Below are positions 13,601 through 24,633 of a stretch of 64,000 nt of DNA, piece by piece (the stretch's first letter is position 1; each line of letters opens with the position of its first letter). This DNA is from Acanthopleura granulata. Its lineage: Eukaryota > Mollusca > Polyplacophora > Chitonida > Chitonidae. The stretch is taken from positions 42,159,477 to 42,223,476 of the forward strand of contig JABBOT010000080.1 in the NCBI GenBank assembly GCA_016165875.1. The letters are read 5' to 3'. The notes under the pieces are model-generated. The model was given only the letters and a program-made list of their open reading frames with translations. It ran no database searches and was not told the origin of the DNA. The translations under genes and the position numbers were made by a program.

Positions 13601-16600
13601 GCAAGCAATTAATATTTTACTGATTTGCTCACAAGATAACATCTTATTTTCTTTCATTTCTGTCAGTCAAGTTTTGATAGGCTTATAGTTGTGCTAAATG
13701 CATTAGGACGTTTTAAGCACTCTTGCACGAATCCCTCTTAACGTTACGAGCACGTAACTACCATGGCAACCAGCTCTGTGGGCATTACCGCGCCATGTTA
13801 GCTACGAGCAAGTGAATGTCTCCTGATCTATATAGATGTCACGATCGATCAATATAACAGTGCTCTGCCTCCCTCCATCAGAGGGCACCATCTGACCTTT
13901 TCCATTGGAGTTAAACTGTTTTCACTTCGCCAAACTGTTTTGGACTTATATACAGAGACATTTTTCAAAACTTGATATGGTGGTGCATGGATCCCTTTGT
14001 TTGCAGTGAAGAACATTTCTGTGTGTTTCAATTCAAAGCTGTTTACCAAAGCATGATTTTTTTCTTTTTCGTTCGAGTGTAAGTTTTCTTCACAGGCTTT
14101 TGTTGCCCTTACTTCTTTGCTTTTATATGTGTTATTCCCTTATGAATATGACAGCCATATATCAACATTACAGAGTCTTCGACACTGCCTGGCCCGGGAC
14201 ACTATGATGTACCAGTTGACACTGTCGGCGGTGGTCCGGCCTTCACCTTCCGGCCTAGACTCGACAGACGCTATCGCTGTAAGTTGACGAACACATCCAC
14301 GTCCAACTTTAGTGGATTGTTATTACTTCTTTTCCCTTCTACTGAGACTGATTCTTTCTAAATTTGGATTCTTCTGGCCAGTTAAGTCAAAGTTGGTTTG
14401 CTCATACCACAGGTTGAACAGTAAGTTCGTATTGCGCGTACCATTAGGCAAACTTTGACAGACTGTTACGAAACTGGAAATTGCCTTAATCCCAGTGTGC
14501 GACCTGTTCATAGACTACTGCTGTTCAGTTACAGTTTTGTACAGATAGGTGGATAACCGATCAGGTTTTTGCTACCAGTGTGTCACAAGCTAAGAAACTG
14601 ATTGGTACTGTGCTGGGGAGGGGGGAGGGAGAGGCTACCTCAGAGAACCACTCAGTTCAAGGCCAGCCAGTAACCTATCCGTTATCAAGCGCTATTTGCT
14701 GATAAGGATGGGTCTGTGTGTAGGTCAGTTAATTTGGCACGTCCGACACAAAGAGGTGTGTCCCTAAGCTTTACCTGCAAGTTGTATCCGGATTACGCTT
14801 CCCTCGCGGGTGCTTGGTCTATTTTACAGTGATAGGTAACCTACCAAAAACACCGGAACTGGTCTACCAGATCAGTACATCTGGTAGAAAGCAAGTGAAG
14901 TCAGATGCCTTCGAAATGATGATTCCGAAGTACTTGCAAACAAGTACACGTTGAACATACGACTGGAAATGTATTGCTATATACAGCATGTATACACAAG
15001 CTATAATGGTTGCCAACTGGTATAAAGGCCTACATGTATGCATATTTGTATGTCTTTATTTCCTTGAATGGGGTTTTGCATGGCATTATTTCACTTATAT
15101 GGTAACAGGGTGTATGTGAGTGGAAGAAACCGCTTCTAGACAGGAGAAAAGCGAACAGAGCCAGGATGAAACCACCATGAACATCTATTCAGATGCCCGA
15201 AAATCGTCAGTGACAGTGAAAATGTTCGAATACGTTGTCTTTTTGTGTACATGCTTTAACCGTTGTCATAGGTACGCCTGGAGATGGTCCTGCAAAATAC
15301 GATGTCCGGAAAAACTTTGCGGAAAATGACAAACCAGCCTTTTCCATGGGGATGAGATTAAAGAATGTTAAAAGTAAGTATGGGCCATCGGCAACCTATA
15401 TACATACGTACACAACGCCTTCTCTGGTGGCTGTAATACAGTTACAAAATGTATAAGTGAAAAGATGGTGGAATGAAATATAAATGGAAAAGTTCACCGA
15501 AGAAAGACTAACCCTTGGCTTCCACAGACTAAACTATATGTGTGAAATATGTACACTCCCAGGAAAGTGGCATCTGAAACAGAGGCCTGTTTCATCAGCG
15601 CTTTGCATCCACAGTATTTACAAACACTTCTTTAGAACATATTTCCTGCAAATTTACTTTGGGAATGACACCTTGTCTGTTCAATAGAGGGTAGGGATAC
15701 AGCGAGATTATCTAGAAGTAGAGGGCCTGTTTATGATTTTTTTAATATAAATTTGGCAATAATGAAATTCAGGTGAATAACTTAGAATATAATTCTACTG
15801 CACTTAACGGGCCAGTTAGTGTGTGCTTTCAAGATTCCTTTTTTCTGATCAGGGAGTGTGTTATAGATAGCACTATTTCCATTAAATTATCTGCAACACA
15901 TTTTCACGGTTTTTAATGAGTTTTACAAATGTTTGGTTTCGTCACAGAAGATAATACTGACCCAGGTCCTGGTCAGTATGACGTCAAAGATAGGCCGGAA
16001 ATGAAGAAGGCTCCAGAATTTTCCTTTGCAAAGCTTTTGCCTAAGTCACTTCGTGAGTATAAAACTTCGCATAATCTTTTGTCATATTATTTATATCCAC
16101 CATCATTGAAAATGCATAACATTGGTGAAACATTTGTATAATCCAGACCAAAAAACACATAATGAGTCAAACAGAACATTTGTGAGTGGTAAAGACGTAT
16201 TCTGGTCAGACCATTATTCTTCTGAGGTTCCTCAACTGGTGAATTTGTTTTTCTTCAATAATCGACACTTGGAGCAGATTTCGCCTATATGATGTTGCTC
16301 CAGCTGCTTTTCCCCAGCTTCTCTCCAAATAAACTGTACTATTCTGAAAGCTCATCCGCCAGTGGGAACTGTGTTCAGTTGCCATCGGTCAGTGAGAGCT
16401 GTGTTCAGTTGCCACTGACCGATGAGAGCTGTGTTCAGATGCCACTGGCCAATGGGAGCTGTATTCATTTGCCACCGGCTAACGGAAGCTGTATTCATTT
16501 GCCACCGGCTAACGGAAGCTGTCTTCAGTTGCCATCGACCAAATGGGAGCTGTGTTCAGTTGCCATCGGCCAATGGGAGCTGTGTTCCGTTGCCACTGGC

Positions 16601-17637
16601 CAGTGGGTGCACCGGTCAGTTGCCATCGGCCAATGGGGGCTGTGTTCAGTTGCCACCGGCCAATGGAACCCCTGTTCAGTTGACATCGGCCAATGGGAGC
16701 CGTCTTCACTAGCCATCGGCCAATGGGAGCTGTGTTCAGTTGCCATCGGTCAACGGCAGCTGTGTTCAGTTGCCATCAGCCAAATGGGAGCTGTGTTCAG
16801 TTTTCATTGGCCAATGGGAGTTGTGTTGAGTTGCCACTGGCCTATGGAAGTTGTGTTCAGTTGCCATTGGCCACTGGGAGCTGGGTTCACTTGGCACTGG
16901 CCAATGGGAGCTGTGTTCAGTTGCCACCAGCCAATCGGCGCTGTGTCCAGTTGTCACCGGCCAGTGGGAAAAGTGACCCGTTATCATGCCCCAGTGGAAG
17001 CTGTGTTCGTCCAACAAAACTGACAAATTACTTTCCCTGACGATTTGTCTTGAACGATTTGTCTTTCGGACTAATTGACCTTATCCCAGTGTACATACAG
17101 GTACACATTATCAAGGCTATAATGTCTTCGGTTTTCAGGAACGAGTGGTCCCGGACCTGCGCAGTACAAACCAAAACTTATGGACGGAGGTCCCATGTAT
17201 ACAATGACCCGGCGTCCAGCTAGTCTCAAAGGTTTGACCTCCATGTGACACCCGTAGCACTTTTTATGTGCATTTAATATGCGAACAACTTCCTGAAGTG
17301 ATATATTTTTAGCGAAATTTTCTAGGTCATTTATATTATGTATGAAATAAAAAGTCCAACACACACGTACAAAGCAAAAATTTGAAAAGCTGTAGGCATA
17401 GTATACCGTCCTATTTTTTCGGCTACATATTTACTGTTGTTTTACTTTCATTAATTGTTTAATCATTCCTTTTTAGGCAAAAAGAAGTCGTCCCCCGGTC
17501 CGTACCGACTTCCAGAAGGCGCAACCCGATGGGGAAGACAGGTTGGGGGAGGGGTTACATTTAAAAGTCGGGCCAGTCCATATGTCTACTCCGGCTTCAA
17601 GACAAACAAATTTTTCGAACCCATGACACCTTTATAA
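1657..17637 (+). CDS. SHIPPO/STPG-repeat (sperm-tail PG-rich) protein, 14-15 exons
   Basis: Exons: 1657-1813, (2312-2416 optional), 3627-3689, 4038-4139, 7545-7658, 8468-8614, 9506-9622, 10138-10233, 11428-11526, 11919-12005, 14174-14278, 15272-15373, 15948-16052, 17139-17231, 17477-17637. Joined in frame they give 1653 nt, 550 aa plus TAA. Every junction is GT/AG and every intron is phase 1. From exon 4 on, each exon carries one SHIPPO motif: PGPASY, PGPADY, LGPAGY, PGPNY, GPADY, PGPNEY, APNSY, PGPGHY, DGPAKY, PGPGQY, PGPAQY, PGPY. The start is the first ATG of the opening exon (MGWKGLFKDAG). Proteins of this family (ODF3/CIMAP, STPG) associate with axonemal microtubules and sperm-tail outer dense fibres; a ciliary or flagellar role is inferred. 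The best relative could be STPG2 or an ODF3-like protein; I cannot tell which. Intron 4 is mostly an array derived from exon 4. Confidence 0.85.
2312..2416 (+). CDS. Possible optional exon 2 of the SHIPPO gene
   Basis: The stretch is 105 nt, open, and fits phase 1 to phase 1 like all other internal exons, ending in a good donor (CTG before GTGAGC). It encodes an acidic, polar segment around MAVGGITEEQ. The acceptor ATAAG has a poor pyrimidine tract. It could be a cassette exon, or the ATG at 2320 could begin an alternative first exon. Skipping it leaves the frame intact. Confidence 0.4.
3058..3082. repeat. (TA)n microsatellite
   Basis: An alternating TA tract in intron 2 of the SHIPPO gene, flanked by TATG/CATA. 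Confidence 0.8.
4097..6855 (+). repeat. 59-bp tandem array derived from SHIPPO exon 4 and its splice donor
   Basis: About 46 head-to-tail copies of a 59-bp unit. The first copy is the last part of coding exon 4 (4038-4139) plus the start of intron 4. Each unit repeats the exon's coding tail (APQYSLKGRYKQ), then CAG before GTACGT or GTACGTT, then CCAAACCCTCTGCACCACAG. Units differ by a few substitutions in recurring combinations, and the last three are the most diverged. Since 59 is not divisible by three, the short open frames through it are not a repeat protein. The array fills most of the 3405-bp intron 4. Confidence 0.95.
7113..7350 (-). repeat. tRNA-derived SINE, family A
   Basis: A near-complete copy in intron 4 of the SHIPPO gene: TTTATTTATTTGATTGG, TTTTACGCTGTACTCAAG, GACGGCGGCTAGCATTGTGG, the AGGTTGCTGGCGGACCTTCC block, then the head with GCGACCGCATTGGTGAGAGG. 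Orientation is minus because the tail lies at the low-coordinate end. Confidence 0.8.
7728..8043. mobile_element. Foldback/MITE-like element with about 105-bp terminal inverted repeats
   Basis: The left arm starts ATGTACGGAACCGTAAAAG and continues TGACATGATGCAAAAG. The right arm is its inverted counterpart, ending CTTTTACGGCTCCGTACGT. Homology between the arms runs through TAATAATAAAA, a GGTATTTAAATTT block and a GTGTGTGTG tract. The loop carries two small hairpins, GTCGTGCTCACGAC and GTCGTGCTTTCGAC. No coding capacity. It sits in intron 5 of the SHIPPO gene. Confidence 0.75.
9602..9695 (+). repeat. Triplication of SHIPPO exon 7 3' end and splice donor
   Basis: Three tandem units of 30-33 bp start TCTTAAAT at 9602, 9633 and 9666. 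The first is the coding end of exon 7 with its donor GTTG before GTGAGT. The second and third lie in the intron and have decayed donors (GATGAGTAAG and GGCGAC). Confidence 0.85.
10700..10815 (-). repeat. Strongly diverged family A SINE fragment
   Basis: TTTATTTATTACTTCGGTTG, then a segment resembling ATTCAAGAATTTTTCACTTA and GATGGTTGTCGG. The rest of the element is not recognisable. Confidence 0.4.
12595..12820. mobile_element. Possible non-autonomous inverted-repeat element
   Basis: GATTCCACAAAAC near 12610 is mirrored by an inverted GTTCCGTGGAATC near 12800, and the interior repeats ACTTAAGTCA and AGCTAAGCCA in both orientations. It lies in the 2.2-kb intron 10 of the SHIPPO gene. Ends and target duplication are not clear. 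Confidence 0.35.
16345..17010. repeat. 30-bp minisatellite in SHIPPO intron 13
   Basis: About 22 imperfect units near CAATGGGAGCTGTGTTCAGT plus TGCCATCGGC. The period is 30 bp with occasional one-base slips, which gives long open frames on both strands (up to 244 codons at 16289-17023). It lies between the exons ending at 16052 and starting at 17139 and has no SHIPPO motif, so I treat it as non-coding. Confidence 0.85.
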
Positions 17638-17746
17638 TGCATGTACAATATACTATATTTATTTTTCCATTTTTAAAATTCAACATGTCTTTATTCTCGA
17701 TCGACTTAGTGAACGGTGTTTTCCCCAAAAGAATTTGCCTCAAAAA

Positions 17747-17806
17747 AATAAATGTCATGTGGTGAATTATGATTATCTATTTTCGGCACCACAACGATCA
17801 AATAAA
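17747..17806 (+). terminator. Polyadenylation signals of the SHIPPO gene
   Basis: AATAAA occurs at 17747-17752 and again at 17801-17806, 110 and 164 bp after the stop codon at 17635-17637. Confidence 0.65.
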
Positions 17807-18159
17807 ATCTGCTGATCATAACATTATGTATGTTGTATTGAATAGGTTCGTCATCTTTTTATAGATACAGATACGAGTACCTCGGTGGTTAGATCTGTCA
17901 TCTGTATAATTCTTCTCAGTTTAACTTTCAAAAATTCAAATAGGTAAATGTGGAAGCTAGGCTGGGAACATGGCCCACAGCTCTCAGAGCTACTCGGTGG
18001 TTTACGCTGGTTTCTTCCACCCATAAATCTCACCTAAAAGGCTGATCCTTGAGCAGGGGGTTAAACGACGATTAAATAAATACCTCTGTATTCAAGAATG
18101 TGTGTATGCCGGGTATTTACAAGTTCACATGAAGCCGGGAAGTAATGTATCCTTAAATG

Positions 18160-18304
18160 ATCTCCCGTTAAATCCGTTATGTGATGGATGGCGGATGGCA
18201 TTTCCGTCGATCAAACGGATTAATCAGTGTCTGGCAATGTATTTAATCGTGATTAGTAGTTAGATGCACGGAAATGCAGTCAAATAACGGATTTAACGGG
18301 AGAT
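18160..18304. mobile_element. 145-bp MITE-like element with 21-bp perfect inverted termini
   Basis: The left end ATCTCCCGTTAAATCCGTTA(T) is the exact reverse complement of the right end (A)TAACGGATTTAACGGGAGAT. Inner homology continues as GCATTTCCGT against ACGGAAATGC. There is no coding capacity, and the target-site duplication is not evident. Confidence 0.75.
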
Positions 18305-18406
18305 TTTTTATGGGGAGTTACATTAGTCATTGGAGTTGTATAGGCCTACAGCAGTTGGGTGAGCCATGAAAGACATTTACAGATTTAATATTATACAGGC
18401 AGTGCA

Positions 18407-18505
18407 TGGCGTGGGATTGAGAAATTGTGAGCTTCAGCGAGTGCAGAGCACGAGTTGAACATCACTTGTTGAGAGCTCACAATTTTTCACATACAATCCC
18501 ACGGC
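18407..18505. mobile_element. Short foldback element
   Basis: GCGTGGGATTGAGAAATTG with TGAGCT on the left is mirrored by AGCTCACAATTTTTCACATA and CAATCCCACGGC on the right, around a loop of about 40 bp. It may be a MITE or a hairpin from local inversion. Confidence 0.55.
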
Positions 18506-20771
18506 ATACACCACGCTGTAAACTTCTACAAAAAACGCGAGGTCGTTGGCTATCGACGTGTGACCGTTTTACATTGCCTCATGACCATTGTACATCATCT
18601 TTTGCGGAATATCATGTGATGGTGTATTGACGAATGGAAACCAAGTATTACCCTGTGAGGTATAATAATGTTATTTATTGACGTAACTTCGGATGAAGGG
18701 AGCCACGTAGGCCTATTAAAAATTGGATTGCGTTAATTACAAATAACACTGTCATGAAAGACATTTACAGATGTAATATTGTTAGCTATTCGCAGAAATT
18801 TGGATGAAGGGAACCTCTTATTAAAAATTGGGTACCATGTATGCGTTGTTCTGGGAAACACGACATTGCGTTAATTCCAAATAACACAGCCCACACCGTC
18901 ACATTATAGCTTTGGAAATACAAAAGGTTTGGCCTATAGCATAAAGAATAAAGCCGATGTGAGCAGCGATGTGATTGACAAATGTTGACAAATGGTTAAA
19001 TTGGGCCTTTTGTCAGTTTACCTCAGTTATTTAGGCTTTTATGTTAACTCCTCAAGCAAATGAGTTGTAACATACATGCCCCCCAACTAGCTTCATACAG
19101 AATTAGCGCAACTATGCGATGATGTTCATAGGACTTGATTACATGTCACCCGAGTGGTCTAGAATTACCCCAAATGATGTTTGGTCACATTTAGTCACAT
19201 GTAAATCTTTGTTTGTCAAAAGTATTTCTCACAGTTGTGGGATTGTGATTAACAGTTCAAAGCTTTGTACATCTTGCAGTTGGTTGGGTGAAACTGCACC
19301 ACACGGTGTTAATTCGAATTGATCTCACTGATGATGAACCGCGTGCCCGAAAATGTTTCACTGATGTGTTTTGATAATAAAGCATTCGCACGCAAGGTTT
19401 TAGCCTATAATTCTTTGGCCTTGACAGTGATCTTTAAAAAGTAGGTCATGGTCACCGAAATTCAACTGGGATCTTCCACATTTAAATAGTTACATGCGTG
19501 GAATAAACTCGAAATCATAGACCAACTTAGATTACAGCCTCTGGAAGTTTTTTTTTTACATCTCTTTCAGTTTGGTTTCGGAAAGAATCAATTGCATGGA
19601 CAGAAGCATGGACATTACTTGCTCGTGTAGCTCCCATGGCGACACAATGCCTCCAATGCCGGTTGCCATGCCAGTTTATGTGCACCCCTAAAATGTTACC
19701 GAAAACCGTTGCTTGGTTATAGACAAAGCGACATCTGAGAACTAACTCATATTGCTACTCATGCTATATGCTCCACTATTTCAGAAAAGCTCATATAGAT
19801 AACAGGAGGAAACCGCACTATAAGAACCACTACGGACTAAGTTTGCAATAACGGACTCAAAAACTCCTTGACCACTCTCTCACAACAGTTTCAAGACAAT
19901 AATTCATGGCCTACAAAACAGAGTAAGCCTGACAAAATGGATGACTCCGACACCCCAAGTAGCCCAGCTAACATCTCTGCTCGCAACCTTGTTATTTATA
20001 ATTCGGTACAACCGTGGCGGCAAGGAAAGACTGAAAAAAAAAAATAAACATTAAGTAATCCATCTGCGCTTGATTATATCAGCATTACACTAGTTACGAT
20101 TGGTCAAGGTGGCGTTCTCGAGTGGCAGTTCAGAAAGGTGTTCATGTGGGCCTATGCATTCGGCGGTGTTATTAGTTGCAATTTCGTCAAACCAACCCGA
20201 ACATAGTGTAGTCCCCGCGAAAGTAGTAGTATTGATACCGACACTCAACAAAATCCAAACTGGCAAGTAACATTGGCCACGAACACGTGTCTGATGGGAT
20301 ACAGCTCTCCACGTGGATACAGTCCACGAGTCTGATGACCTACTGATTTCGCCTCAGCTGAATATCTTGCCAGACTAGTTATTATTACATATAATGGAGA
20401 CCCAATTTTATGGTAACCTTTGTAACAAACAAGAGCCAGTTCACTATAGATGCGATAACATCGATTTCAGGATACAAGACAATTCAAGCATAACGCCAAG
20501 AAGCTAAAATTTCATTTGCCTGTGAATACTGCATATTCTGGGAAAGTTCTTCTGAAGGTCACAATTAGACCTTTCACAGAATGCTGCACTGCAGACATAT
20601 AGTTACCACTACGTGTAACTGGTGACGAACAGTTCTGACATCAGAAATTGACTGAGGAGAAGAATTGGCTTATTTAATATAGGTGACTGACAATAATTTA
20701 AACTTCACAAAACTGAGCGGAAAATGAGAAAAAAACAAAGACTGCAAACTGGTTTAGAAGGAAAAGATCTA

Positions 20772-20777
20772 TTTATT
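20772..20777 (-). terminator. Polyadenylation signal of UBE2C
   Basis: TTTATT on the plus strand is AATAAA on the minus strand, about 300 bp after the UBE2C stop codon. Confidence 0.55.
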
Positions 20778-21079
20778 TCACAACTGTACAACTTTTACAA
20801 GGAATAAAAACTTTTTTCTTCACATTTTCACACCAAGGACATTTTACATTCACACAAGTTCTGTTTTTTTTACAGATAGAGAATAAATAATAGTACTTTA
20901 ACAGGGTAAAGACATCATATGAAATACAAGAGCGTAGAAAAATGACTGATTACAAGTATGAGGTGCTACATGCAGTTTCAATTTATATATTTATGAACAC
21001 TTTCTTTTCCATCCAAAGCGGCAAAGCTTACATTTGAAAAGCACACTGTGTTTATTTTGGGGCCTGTCCACATAGGCTA

Positions 21080-24000
21080 TCATGATTTGCTGATTCGAGC
21101 CTGTTCATCATATGTTTCCAGTAAAAGTTTCTTAAACGCCACCTGATTGTCCCATAAATCCGCCGCATGAGCATTCAGTGGACTCTCATTGTTAGGCTCT
21201 GAAAATGTAAACAGACCACTGGTTAATACGTAAACAGAGAACATCACCATCTACGCTGAATGGCCAGTGTATTACTGATATAAATATGAGCAATTCCAGT
21301 ACATCTTCAGCTTGCATGTCATGTGGCAAGGTGTTTTCTGTAATGCGTTTACTTTGCAATACATGCCAACAGTTTACATTTAAATACCTATAAAACACTA
21401 AAATGTTGTCAACACAAGCGTTATGAGCCTATCAATGAAATGAAAATCTTAGCGTGAACATATTAAGATTCTTCAATTGATTGTAGCTTAATGCCAGACT
21501 TACATCATGTACATATATGCACACCACAGCAGTGCATAGTAACGTACTTATTGTCCCAAGGTCCAGCAGGCTGGGTAAGAGCAGGGTAATCTACAATTCT
21601 GACATTCAAGGGTTGGACGCTTCCCCTTGTGCATGCTACCAATTCAACGAACATCTTGAGAAGGCTGGAACATCTCACCATCACTTTTAGATAGCTTATG
21701 AGCCATCTTGGGACGATATTAATGTTATCAAATAGCAGTACTGTTCCAATACGGAAAGCTTGTCTGAACCTTCTCAGCCATCATTTAAAATACATGTAAG
21801 CTGATTTAGGGAAACATGACCAACCCTCCAAAAAGGGTCTGAACCTGGAGTCTTTATTTTAGTTCTTTTCCTTAATATTTCTCGGTGCTGATTGCTTTAA
21901 CATCCTAATCTTCTCGGAAAACAAATCTCCTCTACCAATCAACAATATTCTTTCTGAAATACCGAAGTTATCATAACACAGAATTTTTTTAAGGATGAAT
22001 TTATATATTACAAGGAAGTCCAGATGGACAAACCAATTCCTAATTCTTCCTTTCAATAAAACGATACGCACCTCCTAATAAACTCTGAATTGACAACAGG
22101 ACGGCCTTGACATCATAGCTGGCAGACCATTTCTCCTTCAGAATGTCCAGACAGATATTTCCATGCTGGTCAACGTTAGGGTGATAACAAGGGGTGGTGA
22201 ATTTCACTGTGGGAGCCTTGTATGGGTAGGAACTAGGAAACTCCAGATCCAGTTTGTACACCAGTCCCTCATACACCTTAAATAGATTGGCATCCAAAAC
22301 CATCAATCAAGTTCAAAAAATGAAAGAAAACAATAAATAAAAAATGTATAAGCAGGAAGACCACAGACTCTACAACACATGCACGTGTATCAGTCTTCAC
22401 ATATTCAAACAAGAGACGGGATTCATTAAAGGGCCATGGCCAGCAGACACTGTCTATAGTTCTCTTCCAAGAAGTGTCCTTGAGTTTTCTGGGGTAATTC
22501 AAGAAACTTAAGACTTGGTTTACAATATACTTCTTGGTTTATTTCTATTAAAATTCAATAAAAACACTTTCTTGTTTGTGCAATATACTCACAGTGCCCT
22601 TTGCTCCAGTGATGGTCCCAATCCATTTGAAAATGTTGTCCCCATCAGGAAATGCACTGATGCCAGTTATCCCAGATGTCTACCAAGCAACAGTATAAAC
22701 AGTTTCAGGACTCATACCTATTCATATACAGTTACATAATGATGCAAAAGCTAAATCTTTTTAACTTTGCAATTTATTATAAATCACTTGTTCAGACAGC
22801 AAGAAACCTAACATTTACGCCTTCAGGAATTGTTCAGACAGCAAGAAACCTAACATTTACGCCTACAGGAATTGTTCAAACTTCACACTTCAACACATAT
22901 TACAGGTAAACTACAGCAGAAGTGCAATCCTTTACATCTTTTACCTTTCACTGAACAGGTAATTCATTTTTTGAGAAAATAATCCAAAGTTAAGTTTTTC
23001 AACAAAAGATACCATGGATCATAGCTTGAGTACATACTTACCAATAACGATAATAACTCTTTCTGTAACCTTGAAAACAAAAGAAAAACCAAAGTCACAT
23101 AAAAATATGGATTGTCAACAAAATCAAATTAAAGAGTGGAAGAATGTAAATTAACTGGACAGTTAGACCTTGGAAGAATACAAGCTTGCAGATGCTGAAA
23201 TAACCATGTGCTTGTCTAAGCTAGGGCCACTGATCCAAAGTAAGAATATTTCTTGAGCTGACAGCACAAAAAACTTTTCTGTGAAAAATATCCATTATCA
23301 CTGCCTAAAGGAAAATGGTCTTAGAAAAGTAAACAAATCTTTATGCACTGGTGTCTTCCACAGAATGTTTTCTTGCAAGGCTTTATTGAATTGATTTATT
23401 AACTTCATGCAGGATTGGAGGGTTGTAAACACAAGGTTGATGCCTTTGTTGACCACTAATCCACTTCTGAAATGTTCTTTGTGAAAGGGAGTTTCTTCAA
23501 TGAAATGACATCAGCCTACCAAAGAATCTAGTCTTTACAGTAGCACAGGGGTCCATGAACAGAGGTGGTAGCCATGGCTAGGGTATATCCAAATGCATCT
23601 ATTATATTTCTAAAAAAAATGCACAGTATTTAAATTATCATGCCCTTTTGGTCCTGTGGTAGTCCAATGAAACTTAATGCCAAGCCCATCCCTGCCTCTC
23701 AAAAAATTTCAGGATTTGTAAAGAATAGGTTGAGCTATTGTTCATCGCTGACCCACTTTTCCAATGTTCATTGAGAAAAGGGCATTTTTCAATGAATTGA
23801 CGTCACCCTACCACGTGTTATCACCCTCATCCTTACTACTGTCAAAATCTCTGCAGACTTCCAAACACCTACTCAATGGACTTGCTCTTAGACTTTCAAG
23901 CCATATATACATTTACATATATATATATATGTAACTCATTGGTAGTTATATCCTTTCTGAGTTAATCAACAACGTCTTTGGTCATGTGACTAGACTACTG

Positions 24001-24633
24001 GAGGAGAAATCATATTTTACCCAGGTCTATAATAAGAATTTGCCATCAAAAAAAAAATTTAAAAACAAATCTTTCATACAAGACTTTTTGGGGAAAGTGA
24101 TAAGAATTTGTCTAGCCTTCAAACGTGATCTGCAAATCATCAAACTTCAGAAATGGGCAAAAATCAGCATTTCACCCATGCAGCCCAATGTTATTTATCA
24201 CCTCCGATTTCTAGTTTAATTATCCCAGTTCCTTTCCAAGCACCTAGATTCTCCTAACTATAAATAGGTTATGCACGACGAAGGCAGGTGTGGGTGAAAT
24301 GACGCCATTTTCGCTGAATTTAGCAGAAAAGATGCCTCTCACAATGGAGAGGTGAATAAGTGGATCAACGGCAAACAAAAACAGCAACACAAACCTTAAA
24401 ACTCCGTGAAATCGAACTATGGTTAAAAATAAATTATCGTTGTTGAATGCTGCTGTTGTTGTTGCTTCACATTTTACGGGGTATGGACATAATGATAAAG
24501 GTATTTTTTCTCAGCAATGGACCCACCTTTTTGAAACTGAATGGTTATCATTAGAACAATGAGGACCGTTGTCCATGTCTTTGCTCCTTGTGGATGTTGC
24601 AGTTGCAGCAGGGTCTGTATTTTGAGTTGCCAT
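21080..24633 (-). CDS. UBE2C: Ubiquitin-conjugating enzyme E2 C (UBE2C/UbcH10), five exons
   Basis: Minus-strand exons: 24633-24527, 23069-23042, 22679-22593, 22276-22072, 21198-21080. They sum to 546 nt, 181 aa, close to the 179 aa of human UBE2C. The N-terminal extension [13 protein letters not shown] resembles the vertebrate MASQNRDPAAT start. Then come [24 protein letters not shown], the E2 core [16 protein letters not shown] with HPN and the catalytic Cys, [21 protein letters not shown] and a C-terminal helix ending ISKS. The enzyme works with the anaphase-promoting complex to build the first ubiquitins on mitotic substrates. A 28-nt micro-exon (23069-23042) carries [10 protein letters not shown]. 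The apparent upstream start in the 22.3 kb block is intron, since the true exon begins at GTG TAT. All junctions are GT/AG and phases agree. Confidence 0.95.
22788..22880. repeat. Short tandem duplication in UBE2C intron 2
   Basis: The segment GTTCAGACAGCAAGAAACCT plus AACATTTACGCC, then (T/A)CAGGAATT, occurs twice in tandem, followed by a third partial GTTCAAAC. Confidence 0.75.

Larger units (their letters stand above)
17810..20755. other. Intergenic spacer between convergent SHIPPO and UBE2C genes
   Basis: No exon is seen. It holds two inverted-repeat elements (18160-18304 and 18407-18505) and a locally duplicated block: CATGAAAGACATTTACAG recurs at 18365 and 18753, and GATGAAGGGA with TTAAAAATTGG at 18690 and 18802. 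I see nothing nameable from about 19.4 to 20.7 kb. Confidence 0.6.

Noticed and set aside
22040..22306. UBE2C start at an MMVLDAN segment
   Set aside because: That part is intron. The acceptor at 22277 and the phase-0 join to GITGAKGT give the family sequence, with the true N-terminus in the exon at 24633.
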